Assembly (NCBI GenBank): GCA_964413535.1
Contig: CAYPTB010000021.1
Location: 62,001-126,000 of the forward strand
Direction: 5' to 3'
DNA: 64,000 nt
Origin: CAYPTB01 sp964413535
GTDB taxonomy: Bacteria > Planctomycetota > UBA1135 > GCA-002686595
A program made the position numbers and the translations under genes. The notes under the pieces are model-generated. The model did no database searches. It was given only the letters and a program-made list of their open reading frames with translations, and was not told where the DNA came from. How positions within the stretch are numbered: the first letter of the stretch is position 1; each line of letters starts with the position of its first letter. Positions 1-9,055 of this stretch are shown here, piece after piece.

Positions 1-628
1 AGATCTGAGGCGACTGCGGGAGGGCGTAGAAGGAGCCCGGATGCACGCGGCTCGGCACGAGGTAGTCGCGTGCGCCCTCGGGCGTCGCCTTCGTGAGGAT
101 CGGCGTCTCGATCTCGAGGAAGTCGCGGCGCTCGAAGGCGCGGCGCATCGCGTTCACGAAGCGCGAGCGGTGCGCGATGTTGTGCTGCAGCGGAGCGCGG
201 CGCAGGTCCAGGAAGCGGTAGCGCAGGCGCGTCTCGACGGCGGCGTCGAGGTCGTCGACGATCTCGATCGGCGGCGTGGGCGATTCGGCCAGGATCTCGA
301 GCTCGCTCGCGATGAGCTCGATCTCGCCGGTCGGGCGCTTGGGATTCACGTTCTCCGGGTCGCGCGCGGCGACCACGCCGGTGACCGACAGGACGAACTC
401 CGGTCCGATGCGCGCGGCGTCCAGGAGCTCGTCGCGCAGCACGATCTGCGAGATGCCGTAGCGGTCGCGGAGGTCGACGAAGTAGATGCCGCCGTGGTTG
501 CGGCGCGCGTCGACCCAGCCGTTCAAGGTGACGACGCGGCCGACGTCGGAAACGCGCAGCTCACCGCAGGTGTGCGTGCGCTTCCAGGAAGTCGGCGGCG
601 CCTTGCGAGCCGGTGTCCTCGTCGACAT
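1..628 (-). CDS. aspS: Aspartyl-tRNA synthetase, N-terminal part (runs off the left edge)
   Basis: The minus-strand frame opens with ATG at 628 and stays open to base 1, giving about 209 residues. It begins MSTRTPARKAPPTSWKRTHT and then shows the anticodon-binding OB fold (GWVDARRNHGGIYFVDLRD), followed by the start of the class II catalytic core (RYRFLDLRR, then FLEIETPILTKATPEGARDY, the bacterial AspRS signature around motif 1). The enzyme charges tRNA-Asp in the cytoplasm. It follows atpC on the same strand with a 4-base gap, so it may be co-transcribed with the ATP synthase operon. The C-terminal two thirds lie outside the window. Confidence 0.93.
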   Translation of the reverse strand, partial: MSTRTPARKAPPTSWKRTHTCGELRVSDVGRVVTLNGWVDARRNHGGIYFVDLRDRYGISQIVLRDELLDAARIGPEFVLSVTGVVAARDPENVNPKRPTGEIELIASELEILAESPTPPIEIVDDLDAAVETRLRYRFLDLRRAPLQHNIAHRSRFVNAMRRAFERRDFLEIETPILTKATPEGARDYLVPSRVHPGSFYALPQSPQI

Positions 629-632
629 GAGG

Positions 633-1055
633 CTACCCGAGCCCCCGGCTCTGGACCTGCAAGCGCATCAGTGCGCGATGCAAGGCCCCTTCCGCGCGCA
701 GGACGTCGATCTCCTTGTCCCGGCGCGACGACGCGATGCGCTCGCGGGCGCGTTGCTCGGCGGCCCGGGCGCGCTCCACGTCGATCGCGCCGACCGGCTC
801 GCCGGCCTCGGTCACGACGCGCACCGTGCCGTCGCGCACCTCGGCGAAGCCGCCGGAAACGAACAGCGCCGACTCGGGGCTCCCTTTGGTCCCGGTGCGC
901 CACGACAGCTCGCCGGCGTCGAGCGCCGCGACCATCGGCGCGTGCCGCGGCAGCACGCCGATCGAGCCGTCGACGCCGGGCAAGCGCACGGCATCCGCTT
1001 GCACGTCCAGGGTGATGCGTTGCGGGGTGATGACCCGCAGGGTCAGTCCGCTCAC
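633..1055 (-). CDS. atpC: ATP synthase epsilon subunit
   Basis: 140 residues. The N-terminal beta-sandwich is clear (LTLRVITPQRITLDVQADAVRLPG, then GSIGVLPRHAPMVAALDAG), followed by the helical hairpin with ARAAEQRARERI. The start is GTG at 1055, overlapping the TGA of atpD (GTGA), so translation is coupled. Epsilon joins the F1 rotor shaft to the c ring and inhibits ATP hydrolysis. It is the last gene of the atp cluster before aspS. Confidence 0.93.
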   Translation of the reverse strand: MSGLTLRVITPQRITLDVQADAVRLPGVDGSIGVLPRHAPMVAALDAGELSWRTGTKGSPESALFVSGGFAEVRDGTVRVVTEAGEPVGAIDVERARAAEQRARERIASSRRDKEIDVLRAEGALHRALMRLQVQSRGLG

Positions 1056-2491
1056 TTCATCCCCTTCGCGGCCTCGAGCACCGTTTCGATCGAGCCCTTG
1101 TACATGAACGCTTGCTCGGGCACCGCGTCGTGCTTGCCTTCGACGATCTCCTTGAAGGACCGCACGGTGTCCTCGCGCGCGACGAAGGCGCCGGGCGTGC
1201 CCGTGAACTGCTCCGCGACGAAGAACGGCTGCGAGAGGAACTTCTGGATGCGCCGCGCGCGCGCGACGACGAGCTTGTCGTCGTCGGAGAGCTCTTCCAC
1301 GCCGAGGATGGCGATGATGTCCTTCATGTCCGCGTAGCGCTGCAGGATGCGCTGCACCTCGCGCGCGACCTTGTAGTGCTCTTCTCCCACGATCGCCGGG
1401 TCGAGCATGCGCGAGGTCGACTTCAGGGGGTCGACGGCAGGGTAGATGCCGAGCTCGGCGATCGAGCGCTCGAGGAGGATCGTCGAGTCGAGGTGCGCGA
1501 ACGTCGCGACCGGCGCGGGGTCCGTGATGTCGTCGGCCGGGACGTACACGGCCTGCATCGACGTGACCGAGCCCTTGTGCGTCGACGTGATGCGCTCCTG
1601 GAGCGCGCCCATCTCCGACGCCATGGTCGGCTGGTAGCCCACGGCGCTCGGCATGCGGCCGAGGAGCGCCGAGACCTCCGAGCCGGCCTGCACGAAGCGG
1701 AAGATGTTGTCGACGAACAGGAGCACGTCCTGGCCCTTCACGTCCCGGAAGTACTCGGCCATCGTCAGACCGGACAGCCCGACGCGCAGGCGCGCTCCGG
1801 GCGGCTCGTTCATCTGCCCGAAGACGAGCACGGCGTTGTCGATGACGCTCTGCTCGGTGCCCTCGGGGGTCGTGTACTTGGCGTGCGTCATCTCGAGCCA
1901 CAGGTCGTTCCCCTCGCGCGAGCGCTCGCCCACGCCGCAGAAGACGCTGAACCCGCCCTTCTCGACGGCCGTGATCCGGATCAGCTCCTGGATCAGCACC
2001 GTCTTGCCCACGCCGGCGCCGCCGAACAGGCCGATCTTGCCGCCCTTCGCGAAGGGGCAGAGCAGATCGACGACCTTCAGGCCGGTCTCGAAGACCTCGG
2101 AGATCGCCTGCTGCTCGTCGTAGCGCGGCGCGGGGCGGTGGATGGGTAGGGTCTCGCCGGGCGCCAGGGGCCCGCGCGACTTCGTGTCGAGGGCCTCGCC
2201 GAGCAGGTTGAAGATCCGTCCCTTCGTGCGCTCGCCGACGGGCACGGAGATCGGACCGCCCGTGTCCGTCGCGAGCATCCCGCGCCGGCAGCCGTCGGTG
2301 GTCGCCATCGCGACGCAGCGCGCGACGTCGTTGCCGAGGTGCTGCGTGACCTCGATCGTCAGACCGATGTCCCGGGCGCGATCCTCGATCACGATCGCGT
2401 TGTTGATCGCGGGGAGCTGGCCCGGAGGGAAGCGGACGTCCACGACGGGGCCGAAGATCTGCGAGACGGTTCCGGTGTTTCCAGCGCTCAT
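1052..2491 (-). CDS. atpD: ATP synthase beta subunit
   Basis: 479 residues, the normal length. It contains the catalytic P-loop GGAGVGKT at residues 157-164, GERSREGNDL, the DNIFRFVQAGSEVSALLGRM segment and the GYQPTM motif, all diagnostic of the catalytic F1 beta subunit. Start ATG at 2491 (MSAGNTGTVSQIFGPVVDV). The gene follows atpG after 74 bases and overlaps atpC by 4 bases. It makes ATP from ADP and phosphate in the F1 head. Confidence 0.98.
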   Translation of the reverse strand: MSAGNTGTVSQIFGPVVDVRFPPGQLPAINNAIVIEDRARDIGLTIEVTQHLGNDVARCVAMATTDGCRRGMLATDTGGPISVPVGERTKGRIFNLLGEALDTKSRGPLAPGETLPIHRPAPRYDEQQAISEVFETGLKVVDLLCPFAKGGKIGLFGGAGVGKTVLIQELIRITAVEKGGFSVFCGVGERSREGNDLWLEMTHAKYTTPEGTEQSVIDNAVLVFGQMNEPPGARLRVGLSGLTMAEYFRDVKGQDVLLFVDNIFRFVQAGSEVSALLGRMPSAVGYQPTMASEMGALQERITSTHKGSVTSMQAVYVPADDITDPAPVATFAHLDSTILLERSIAELGIYPAVDPLKSTSRMLDPAIVGEEHYKVAREVQRILQRYADMKDIIAILGVEELSDDDKLVVARARRIQKFLSQPFFVAEQFTGTPGAFVAREDTVRSFKEIVEGKHDAVPEQAFMYKGSIETVLEAAKGMK

Positions 2492-2565
2492 GATCGGTCT
2501 TCTCGGATTGACCCAGCGCCTTCGGCTGGGGGTGACCCGCGCCTCGGGCGGGGATCTCGCTCGCC

Positions 2566-3453
2566 CTAGCGGAGTGCCTCCACGCCGCCGACGATGTCGA
2601 GGAGTTCCTTGGTGATCGACTCTTGGCGGAGTCGGTTGTACTGCTGCTTCAGGTCGCTCTGCATGTCGCGCGCGGCGTCGGTCGCGTTCTTCATGGACAC
2701 GCGCCGGCTCGCGTACTCGGAGGTCAAGGCCTCGAGCAGCGCGTTGTAGACGCGCGTCTCGACGTAGCGCGGGACGACGGCATCGAAGATCGTCTCGGCG
2801 TTCGGCTCGAGGATCACGTCGCCGCCCGAGGACGCGGCTTCGCCCGTTCCGGCACCGGCGCCGAAGGCCTCGGCCGAGATCGGGAGCAACTGCACGCGGC
2901 GCGGCATGTAGCGCACCATCGATTCGAAGGCCGTGTACAGGATCTCGACCTTCGCGTAGGCGCCCGTGAGGAAGGCCTGCGTGAGCGCGCGCGCGGTGAG
3001 GGCGGCCGCCCGGTAGTCGACGTGCTCCAGCGGCGGCTCGACGAAGTAGCGCTCGACCACGCGCCCGCGCTTCGTCAAGTACGAGTGGCCCTTGCGGCCG
3101 TACACGTAGTAGTCGATCTCGAGCGCGGGCTCGGCGCGGCGCCACAGCTCGAGCACGCGCAGGATGTTCGCGTTGTAGGCCCCGCACAGGCCGCGGTCGG
3201 AGGTGACGAGCAAGAGCGCCGTCTTCGATCCCGCGCCCGGCCGGAAGAGCGGCCGATCCTCGACGCCGTCGCCCAGCATGCGCGCCAGACTCGCGACGAG
3301 CGCTGTGATCTCCTGGGCGTAGGGCCGCGAGCCCACCGCCCGGTCCTGGAACCGGCGCAGCTTCGTCGTCGCGACCATCTCCATGGCGCGCGTGATCTGC
3401 TTGATACTGCCGACGGACTTGATCCGCCCGCGAAGCTCCTTGACGCCGCCCAT
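2566..3453 (-). CDS. atpG: ATP synthase gamma subunit
   Basis: 295 residues. It has the conserved N-terminal helix (LRGRIKSVGSIKQITRAMEM, then VATTKLRR) and C-terminal helix (LKQQYNRLRQESITKELLDI) that form the central rotor coiled coil. A short insertion rich in Gly, Ala and Ser (around AGAGTGEAASSGGD) lies in the middle. It starts 3 bases after the atpA stop, as expected for a coupled operon. Confidence 0.96.
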   Translation of the reverse strand: MGGVKELRGRIKSVGSIKQITRAMEMVATTKLRRFQDRAVGSRPYAQEITALVASLARMLGDGVEDRPLFRPGAGSKTALLLVTSDRGLCGAYNANILRVLELWRRAEPALEIDYYVYGRKGHSYLTKRGRVVERYFVEPPLEHVDYRAAALTARALTQAFLTGAYAKVEILYTAFESMVRYMPRRVQLLPISAEAFGAGAGTGEAASSGGDVILEPNAETIFDAVVPRYVETRVYNALLEALTSEYASRRVSMKNATDAARDMQSDLKQQYNRLRQESITKELLDIVGGVEALR

Positions 3454-3456
3454 GGA

Positions 3457-5037
3457 TCAGGTCGGAGACTCTGCGGCGAGGTTCGCCTTCACGGCGGCCA
3501 CGGCCTGGTCCAGGATCTTCTTGGCTTCGTCGCTGACCTTCTTCTCCGAGCGGATGCTCGGGCCCACCTTGGGGTGGTTGTCCTTCATGTGCGCGAGGAA
3601 GGCTTTCTCGAAGGCCTGGATCTTGGAGGCCTTGAGGTCGTCGAGTCCGCCCGAGGTGCCGGCGTAGATGATCATGACCTGATCCTCGACGGGCATGGGC
3701 ACGTACTGCCCTTGCTTCAGGATCTCGACCAGCTTCTCGCCGCGCGTGAGCACGTCTTGCGTGCCCTTGTCGAGGTCGGAGCCGAACTGCGCGAACGCCT
3801 GGAGCTCGCGGTAGTTCGCGAGCGCGAGACGCAGGCCGCCGGCGGTCTTCTTCATGGCCGGGATCTGCGCCGCGCCGCCCACGCGCGACACGGAGATGCC
3901 GGCGTTCACCGCGGGTCGCACCCCCGCGTTGAAGAGGTTCGACTCGAGGAAGATCTGACCGTCGGTGATCGAGATCACGTTGGTCGGGATGTAGGCCGAG
4001 ACGTCGCCCTCCTGCGTCTCCACCACGGGCAGCGCCGTCATCGAGCCGCCGCCTTTGTGGAAGCGCGGATTGATTTCCGGAGCGTTGTCCGCGAGTCGCG
4101 CCGCGCGCTCGAGCAAGCGCGAGTGCAGGTTGAACACGTCGCCCGGGAAGGCCTCGCGTCCGGGCGGACGGCGCAGGAGCAACATGACCTGGCGGTAGGC
4201 GAGCGCCTGCTTGTACAGGTCGTCGTACATGATGACGACGTCGCGGCCCTCGTCGCGGAAGCGCTCGCCCATCGTGCAGCCCGCGTACGCGGCGAGGTAC
4301 TGCATGGACGCTTCGTCGTTCGCGCTGGCCGACACGACGATCGTGTACGGCATGGCGCCGTGGGCCTCGAGCTTTTGCACCACGTTCACGACCGTGGACT
4401 GCTTCTGGCCCATGGCCACGTAGATGCAGATCACCTGGTCCGGGTTCTCGGGGTCGCCTCCGCCCGAGTTCTTCTGCGAGAGGATCGTGTCGGTCAGGAG
4501 CGCGGTCTTGCCGGTCTGGCGGTCGCCGATGATGAGCTCGCGCTGGCCGCGCCCGATCGGGATCATGGCGTCGATGGCCTTGATGCCGGTCTGCAGCGGC
4601 GTGTCGACGGGCTGGCGCTCGACGACCGAGGGCGCCGGTTGCTCGATCGGGCGGAAGTCCGACGGGCCGACGGCCAGCGGGCCGCGTCCGTCGACCGGAT
4701 CGCCGAGCGCGTTCACCACGCGCCCGAGCAGCGCCTTGCCGGTCGGAACCGAGATGACGCGCCCGGTCGTCTTGACCGTGTCGCCTTCGCGCACCTTGGT
4801 GACGTCGCCGAGCAGCACGCAGCCGACGTTGTCCTCCTCGAGGTTGAGCGCCAGGCCGCGCACGCCGCCCGCGAACTCGAGCAGCTCGTTCATCATGCAG
4901 TCCTCGAGGCCCCACACCCGCGCGACGCCGTCGCCGACGCTGAGCACGGTGCCCACGCTCTGCATGTCGCTCTCGCCCTGGTAGGTCTCGATTTCCTTCT
5001 CGAGGATCGAGGTGACTTCGGAGGCTCTGAGATCCAT
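3457..5037 (-). CDS. atpA: ATP synthase alpha subunit
   Basis: 526 residues. The regulatory nucleotide site P-loop GDRQTGKT is at residues 171-178; the N-terminal delta-binding helix, the VGDGVARVWGLEDCMMNELL strand region and the conserved AGISVSRVGGAAQ segment are present. The start MDLRASEVTSILEKEI is the family's usual N terminus. It sits between atpH and atpG in the classical order and forms the alpha3beta3 hexamer. Confidence 0.98.
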   Translation of the reverse strand: MDLRASEVTSILEKEIETYQGESDMQSVGTVLSVGDGVARVWGLEDCMMNELLEFAGGVRGLALNLEEDNVGCVLLGDVTKVREGDTVKTTGRVISVPTGKALLGRVVNALGDPVDGRGPLAVGPSDFRPIEQPAPSVVERQPVDTPLQTGIKAIDAMIPIGRGQRELIIGDRQTGKTALLTDTILSQKNSGGGDPENPDQVICIYVAMGQKQSTVVNVVQKLEAHGAMPYTIVVSASANDEASMQYLAAYAGCTMGERFRDEGRDVVIMYDDLYKQALAYRQVMLLLRRPPGREAFPGDVFNLHSRLLERAARLADNAPEINPRFHKGGGSMTALPVVETQEGDVSAYIPTNVISITDGQIFLESNLFNAGVRPAVNAGISVSRVGGAAQIPAMKKTAGGLRLALANYRELQAFAQFGSDLDKGTQDVLTRGEKLVEILKQGQYVPMPVEDQVMIIYAGTSGGLDDLKASKIQAFEKAFLAHMKDNHPKVGPSIRSEKKVSDEAKKILDQAVAAVKANLAAESPT

Positions 5038-5061
5038 CTCTGGTCCTTCTTTGAGTTCGCG

Positions 5062-5628
5062 TCAGGCGCGCGACGCGCCGGGCAGCGCGGCGGCGAGCAG
5101 CTTGCGGCGCAGGCCATCGAGGCGGCCGCGCGCCGAGAAATCGATCATCTTGTTGTCCGCGACCACGCGCACGCCGGCAATCAGCTCCGGATCGATGCGG
5201 TTCTCCAGGCGCACGGACTTCGCGAGCACGCGCGAGAAGACGCCCGCCAGCTTCTGGATCTCGTCCGCGCCCAGCGGCGCGGGACTGAAGACCACACCCT
5301 CGGCGGCCCGGGCCTCGGCGAGCCCGCGCTCGTGGAAGGCCGCGGCGAGGCCGCGCAGGACGCCTTCGCGACGCTTGTCGAACAGGATCGACACGAAGTT
5401 CCGCACGAGCTCGTGCATGGGCGCGAGCAGCGGGTCGAACTTCCTGCGCCGCTCCTCGAGCGGGACCCGCGTGTCGAACAGGTACGTCGCGACGGAGCGC
5501 ACCTCGAGTTCCGCGGCGAGGCGCGCGACGTCGCGCTTCACCGCTTCCAAGGCCCCCTTGCGCGCGGCGAGCCCGAAGAGCGCGCCGGCGTAGCGGCGGG
5601 TCACGGCGTCCAGTCGGGACGCGCTCAA
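5062..5628 (-). CDS. atpH: ATP synthase delta subunit (OSCP)
   Basis: 188 residues from a TTG start at 5628 that overlaps the atpF stop (the TGA occupies 5625-5627). The sequence begins SASRLDAVTRRYAGALFGLA, the typical delta N-terminal helical bundle, and ends with the conserved region around RIDPELIAGVRVVADNKMID. Delta joins the F1 head to the peripheral b stalk. The TTG start is chosen because it is the only start codon that keeps the conserved RYAxAL segment. Confidence 0.93.
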   Translation of the reverse strand: MSASRLDAVTRRYAGALFGLAARKGALEAVKRDVARLAAELEVRSVATYLFDTRVPLEERRRKFDPLLAPMHELVRNFVSILFDKRREGVLRGLAAAFHERGLAEARAAEGVVFSPAPLGADEIQKLAGVFSRVLAKSVRLENRIDPELIAGVRVVADNKMIDFSARGRLDGLRRKLLAAALPGASRA

Positions 5629-6164
5629 ATGCGCGCCTCCGCCGACGCCACGAGCCCGTCGACGAGCCTGCGGTTGTCGGTGCTGTCCACGCTGCGCAGG
5701 AGGACCCGCTCGGCGGCGCCGAGCGAGAGGTCGACGACCTCCTTGCGAATCGCCGAGAGGGCCTTGTCCTGCTCGGCGCGGATGGCTTCGCGCGCCGAAT
5801 CGATGATGGCGGCCGCTTCTTGCTTGGCCGCTTCGACGAGCTCGCGCTCGCGTTCCTCGGCCCGCTCGCGCGCCGTCGCGAGCAGCTTGGCCGCCTCCGC
5901 GTGCGCCTCGCCGAGCTTCACCTCGACCTGCGCGCGCGCGGCCTCGGCCTCGCGGCTCGCCTTCTCGGCCGCCGCCATGGCGCGCGTGACCCCTTCGTCG
6001 CGCACGAGGAGCGCGCGGACGATGGGGCCCATGACGACCTTCCAGATCGGGACGAGCGCGACGCCGAAGATGATGAACGTCCACAGGAGGCCGCCGCCTC
6101 CCGCAGGGTCGAGCGGATTGAAGCCGCCGGTCTCCGCGAGGGCGAGTGGTGTCGTGGGGAGCAT
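5625..6164 (-). CDS. atpF: ATP synthase b subunit
   Basis: 179 residues. One N-terminal membrane helix (LLWTFIIFGVALVPIWKVV) is followed by a long Ala/Glu/Arg-rich helical stalk that forms the peripheral stator. Start ATG at 6164 has an AGGAG Shine-Dalgarno about 8 bases upstream; a short extension (LPTTPLALAETGGFNPLDPA) precedes the membrane helix. There is one b gene only, with no b-prime copy in the cluster. Confidence 0.93.
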   Translation of the reverse strand: MLPTTPLALAETGGFNPLDPAGGGGLLWTFIIFGVALVPIWKVVMGPIVRALLVRDEGVTRAMAAAEKASREAEAARAQVEVKLGEAHAEAAKLLATARERAEERERELVEAAKQEAAAIIDSAREAIRAEQDKALSAIRKEVVDLSLGAAERVLLRSVDSTDNRRLVDGLVASAEARI

Positions 6165-6229
6165 GGGGTGGAACTCCTGGTTCGTGTCGTCCCCGCCGCT
6201 CGCCTCGAGCGGCGCGGGGACGAGCGAGC

Positions 6230-6493
6230 TCAGCCGACCGTGATGTCGAGGGCGATGAGGAGCGTCACGATGGCGCCGATCAGCGCCACGCCCTCGATGA
6301 GCGCGGCGAGGATGATCGAGCCGCCGCGGATGTCGGCGGCGGCGTCGGGTTGACGCGCGATGCCCTCGTTGGCGGAAGCGCCGATGCGGCTGATGCCGAT
6401 GCCGGCTCCGATGGCCACGATCCCGGCCCCCAGGCCGGCACCCATCTTCGCGACATCCATCATGGTCTGGGCATCTTGCACGGGAATGTTCAT
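6230..6493 (-). CDS. atpE: ATP synthase c subunit (proton-type ring)
   Basis: 87 residues: two hydrophobic helices joined by the polar loop ARQPDA. The ion-binding Glu is E67 in AALIEGVAL. The Ser and Tyr that follow the Glu in sodium-type rings are absent (Gly and Ile stand in their place), which points to proton coupling. The first helix has the glycine repeat GAGLGAGIVAIGAGIGI that packs the ring. Confidence 0.95.
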   Translation of the reverse strand: MNIPVQDAQTMMDVAKMGAGLGAGIVAIGAGIGISRIGASANEGIARQPDAAADIRGGSIILAALIEGVALIGAIVTLLIALDITVG

Positions 6494-6586
6494 GGGTCTC
6501 TCGTTTCTCCTCGTTCGGATCGCGGCTCGAAGCCGCCGGTATCTCGAGTCGTCTGGGTGTCTGGTCTCGACCTCGAAACCCCGCGC

Positions 6587-7531
6587 TCAGTGCTCGGGGT
6601 GGACGGACGCGTTGACGAAGATGATCGACAACTGCGTGAAGATGTAGGCCTGCAGCAGCGCCACGAAGGCCTCGATGATCATGATGAAGACGGCGAATCC
6701 GACGGCGAGCGGCGCCGAGGCGTAGCCGGCCACGGGCGCGATCGCGCCGAGGGCGAAGATCAGGCCCATGAAGGACAGCACCACGAGGTGCCCGCCCGTC
6801 ATGTTCGCGAAGAGACGGATCGTGAGGGCGATGGGCTTCACGAACAGGCCGAAGACCTCGACCACGAACATGAGCGGCCAGATGGCGAGCGGCACGTGCG
6901 GGACGAGGTTCTTCCAGAACGCGATCGGCCCCTGCACCACCATGCCGCACACGATCATGGCGACGAGCGTCGTCAGCGCGAGCGCCGCCGTGACGAAGAT
7001 GCTCGCGGTAGCCGTCGCGCTCCCCGGCAGCAGGCCGAGGACGTTCATGAAGGCGATGAAGAAGAACAGGCCGAGGAAGTACGGCAGGAACTTCGCGCCG
7101 AGTTCCTTCCCCATCACGGGGTAGACCATCTCGTCGCGGATCCACATCACCCAGCCCGCGAAGAGGCGCGACGCGCTGTCGCCGCGGCCGGTGCGCACGT
7201 AGCTCGGCACGCCCGAGAAGAGGACGAAGACGAGCAGCACGGCCAGCACCTGGAACAGTTGCAGGTTGGTGAAGGCCGCCACCGGGTGCTCGCTCCCCTG
7301 GTTCGAGGCCAAGCCGGCGAGCGCGGGCGGGAGCGGCAGCGCGAACAGATAGTCCGGCTCGGCGTGCCCCTCCGCTGTGGCTACGTGCTCGCCGTGCGGC
7401 AGCTCGAGCGGCGCGGGCATCAGGTGCATGTAGAGCGCTTCGAAAGCGCTCCCGGCCGCGTGGTGCGGGACGAGCACGATGCCGGCGACGATCGCGGCCG
7501 CGGTCAGGACGAGTGCGAGGAGCCAGCGCAT
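6587..7531 (-). CDS. atpB: ATP synthase a subunit
   Basis: About 314 residues from ATG at 7531 (MRWLLALVLTAAAIVAGIVL); an in-frame ATG at 7627 lies inside the preceding gene and is less likely. Several membrane helices are visible; the essential stator Arg is in ALTIRLFANMTGGH, and FIMIIEAFVALLQAYIFTQL forms the last helix. The N-terminal hydrophobic segment and polar loop (HGEHVATAEGHAEPD) before the first conserved helix make it somewhat long. It forms the proton half-channels with the c ring. Confidence 0.95.
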   Translation of the reverse strand: MRWLLALVLTAAAIVAGIVLVPHHAAGSAFEALYMHLMPAPLELPHGEHVATAEGHAEPDYLFALPLPPALAGLASNQGSEHPVAAFTNLQLFQVLAVLLVFVLFSGVPSYVRTGRGDSASRLFAGWVMWIRDEMVYPVMGKELGAKFLPYFLGLFFFIAFMNVLGLLPGSATATASIFVTAALALTTLVAMIVCGMVVQGPIAFWKNLVPHVPLAIWPLMFVVEVFGLFVKPIALTIRLFANMTGGHLVVLSFMGLIFALGAIAPVAGYASAPLAVGFAVFIMIIEAFVALLQAYIFTQLSIIFVNASVHPEH

Positions 7532-7532
7532 G

Positions 7533-7934
7533 TCAGGGGGTCGTCCGGGTGGCCGCGGGAGCCTCGTCGAGGGCGCGTGCGACCTCGGACATGCCGCACA
7601 GGAGCACGAGCAAGGCCGCGAAGCCAAAGCTCACGAGGAACGAGCGTCCGTCGCAGCGCTCCGAGAGGCCCGGAACGAAGCGCAGCGCGAGCGCCCCGGC
7701 GAGGAGACCGCCGAGCTTGGCGAGGAACGCGAGGCCGAACGCCTGCCAGATGCGCACGGGCGCCGCGCGCGCCACGACCTTCTGGTGCTCGATGCCCCAC
7801 AGCGCCAACCCGGCGCCGCACAGGAAGCCGCCCAGAGTTCCCACACCCAGGGAGCCGCCCAAGTGCCACGCCAGGAAGGCGGCGACCAACGCCCCGACGA
7901 GCGTGCCGGTGCTCTTGGGTGAAGGAAGCGTCAT
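7533..7934 (-). CDS. AtpI-like four-helix membrane protein
   Basis: 133 residues with four predicted membrane segments (around ALVAAFLAWHLGG, LGGFLCGAGLALWGI, AFGLAFLAKLGGLLAGALAL and FLVSFGFAALLVLLCGM) and little else. Its size, four-helix plan and position directly before atpB match AtpI, a protein that helps assemble the c ring. Sequence similarity is not obvious by eye, so the name rests on context. Its TGA is 1 base before the atpB start. Confidence 0.6.
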   Translation of the reverse strand: MTLPSPKSTGTLVGALVAAFLAWHLGGSLGVGTLGGFLCGAGLALWGIEHQKVVARAAPVRIWQAFGLAFLAKLGGLLAGALALRFVPGLSERCDGRSFLVSFGFAALLVLLCGMSEVARALDEAPAATRTTP

Positions 7935-7960
7935 GGGGTGTTTCGGCTGCAAGTGACCCT

Positions 7961-8272
7961 TCAAACGTCCGTGTGCTCCCGGCCCCGGGCGGGAGGAACC
8001 CTCTTCACCATGGAGATCAGCCCCCCCGCGAAGCCCGCCAACATTCCAACGATCAGGAACAGCGGCATCGTTCCGAGCTTTCCGTCGAGCCACCAACCCG
8101 CGGCGCCGAACAGGACGACCGTCGCGGCGAAGGAGAGTCCCATGCCCGCGTAGCGCGACCAAGTGTCGCGCGCGAGGACGTCGCTCGCCTTTCCACTTCC
8201 TGCAGATCCTCCTGCCGCTCGTGCTGATGGTTCGTCTTGGGCTGATGGCTCGCGTTCGGGCTCGGTGGGCAT
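7961..8272 (-). CDS. AtpZ/AtpI-family small membrane protein
   Basis: 103 residues. A polar, acidic N terminus (TEPEREPSAQDEPSARAAGG) is followed by two membrane helices with the family pattern YAGMGLSFAATVVLFGAAGW, then WWLDGKLGTMPLFLIVG and MLAGFAGGLISMVKRV. This is the AtpZ-type 'ATP synthase gene 1' two-helix domain. It is the first gene of the atp operon. The finding of both an AtpZ-like and an AtpI-like gene in tandem is common before bacterial atpB. Confidence 0.75.
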   Translation of the reverse strand: MPTEPEREPSAQDEPSARAAGGSAGSGKASDVLARDTWSRYAGMGLSFAATVVLFGAAGWWLDGKLGTMPLFLIVGMLAGFAGGLISMVKRVPPARGREHTDV

Positions 8273-8579
8273 GGGGCGGACCCGCTGAACCTAAGCTCGA
8301 CGGTACCTCGAAGAGTCCTCGTGAAAGCCACCGAAGGGCCGAACGGACCCCGGCCCCCGGCGATCGAGGCAAAGACTCTACGGTCGGCCGTCCTTCCGTC
8401 AATCGACTTGGAGCAGAAATCACGGCCCCCTGCCTGCCGGCCGGAGCGGAGCGGGACCCGCGCTCGTTCGGGGACTTTCGCGCTCGGAAAGCGTGCGCGC
8501 TCGCGCGAGGGCCGACACTACACTGCTGCGCTTCCGACCCCGACCCCACACGAGCGCCGAACAACCCTCGAATCGAACC
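8273..8579. promoter_or_regulatory. Divergent intergenic region between the atp operon and ndk
   Basis: 307 bases with no convincing gene. It must hold the promoters for the atp operon (leftwards) and ndk (rightwards). I see no clear -35/-10 pair; the composition is GC-rich with a short purine-rich tract near 8331-8350. Confidence 0.4.
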
Positions 8580-9050
8580 GTGGAACGCACTCTCGTCCTC
8601 CTGAAGCCCGACGCGCTCCAGCGCGGCCTCGCCGGCCGCATCCTCGCTCGCTTCGAGGAGAAGGGCCTCAAGCTCATCGGCCTCGAGCTGCGCCAGTTCG
8701 GAAAGCCCTTGATCGAGAAACACTACGAGGTGCACGCCGCGCGGGCGTTCTACCCGAAGCTCGTGGAGTACATGACCTCCGGTCCCGTCGTCGCCCTCGT
8801 GCTCGAGGGACTCGACGCGATCGGCGTCGTGCGGCGCATGGTCGGCGTCACGAACTCGCGCGAGGCCGCTCCCGGCACCATTCGCGGCGACTTCGGGATG
8901 TCCTTCTCGAACAACTTGATCCACGCGTCGGACAGTTCCGAGGCGGCCGCGAAGGAACTCGGCCTGTTCTTCCCCGAAGCCGCCCAGATCGTGGAGTGGA
9001 GCCCGAGCCTGGAGCCGTGGATCTACAACGTGGCCGAGGAACTCCGCTAA
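8580..9050 (+). CDS. ndk: Nucleoside diphosphate kinase
   Basis: 156 residues. It begins with the family signature ERTLVLLKPDALQRGLAGRI and contains the active-site NNLIHASDS with the phosphoryl-carrying His at residue 115, plus GVTNSREAAPGTIRGDFG, the nucleotide-binding loop. GTG at 8580 is chosen because it directly precedes the conserved start; the longer frame upstream has no family similarity. It balances NTP pools using ATP. Confidence 0.96.
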   Translation: MERTLVLLKPDALQRGLAGRILARFEEKGLKLIGLELRQFGKPLIEKHYEVHAARAFYPKLVEYMTSGPVVALVLEGLDAIGVVRRMVGVTNSREAAPGTIRGDFGMSFSNNLIHASDSSEAAAKELGLFFPEAAQIVEWSPSLEPWIYNVAEELR

Positions 9051-9055
9051 CGAGC

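Noticed and set aside
2623..6243. Very long open frame on the plus strand across atpG, atpA, atpH and atpF
   Set aside because: It is antisense to well-identified ATP synthase genes, is low-complexity Arg/Ala/Glu/His-rich, and matches no family. Such frames are expected at high GC.
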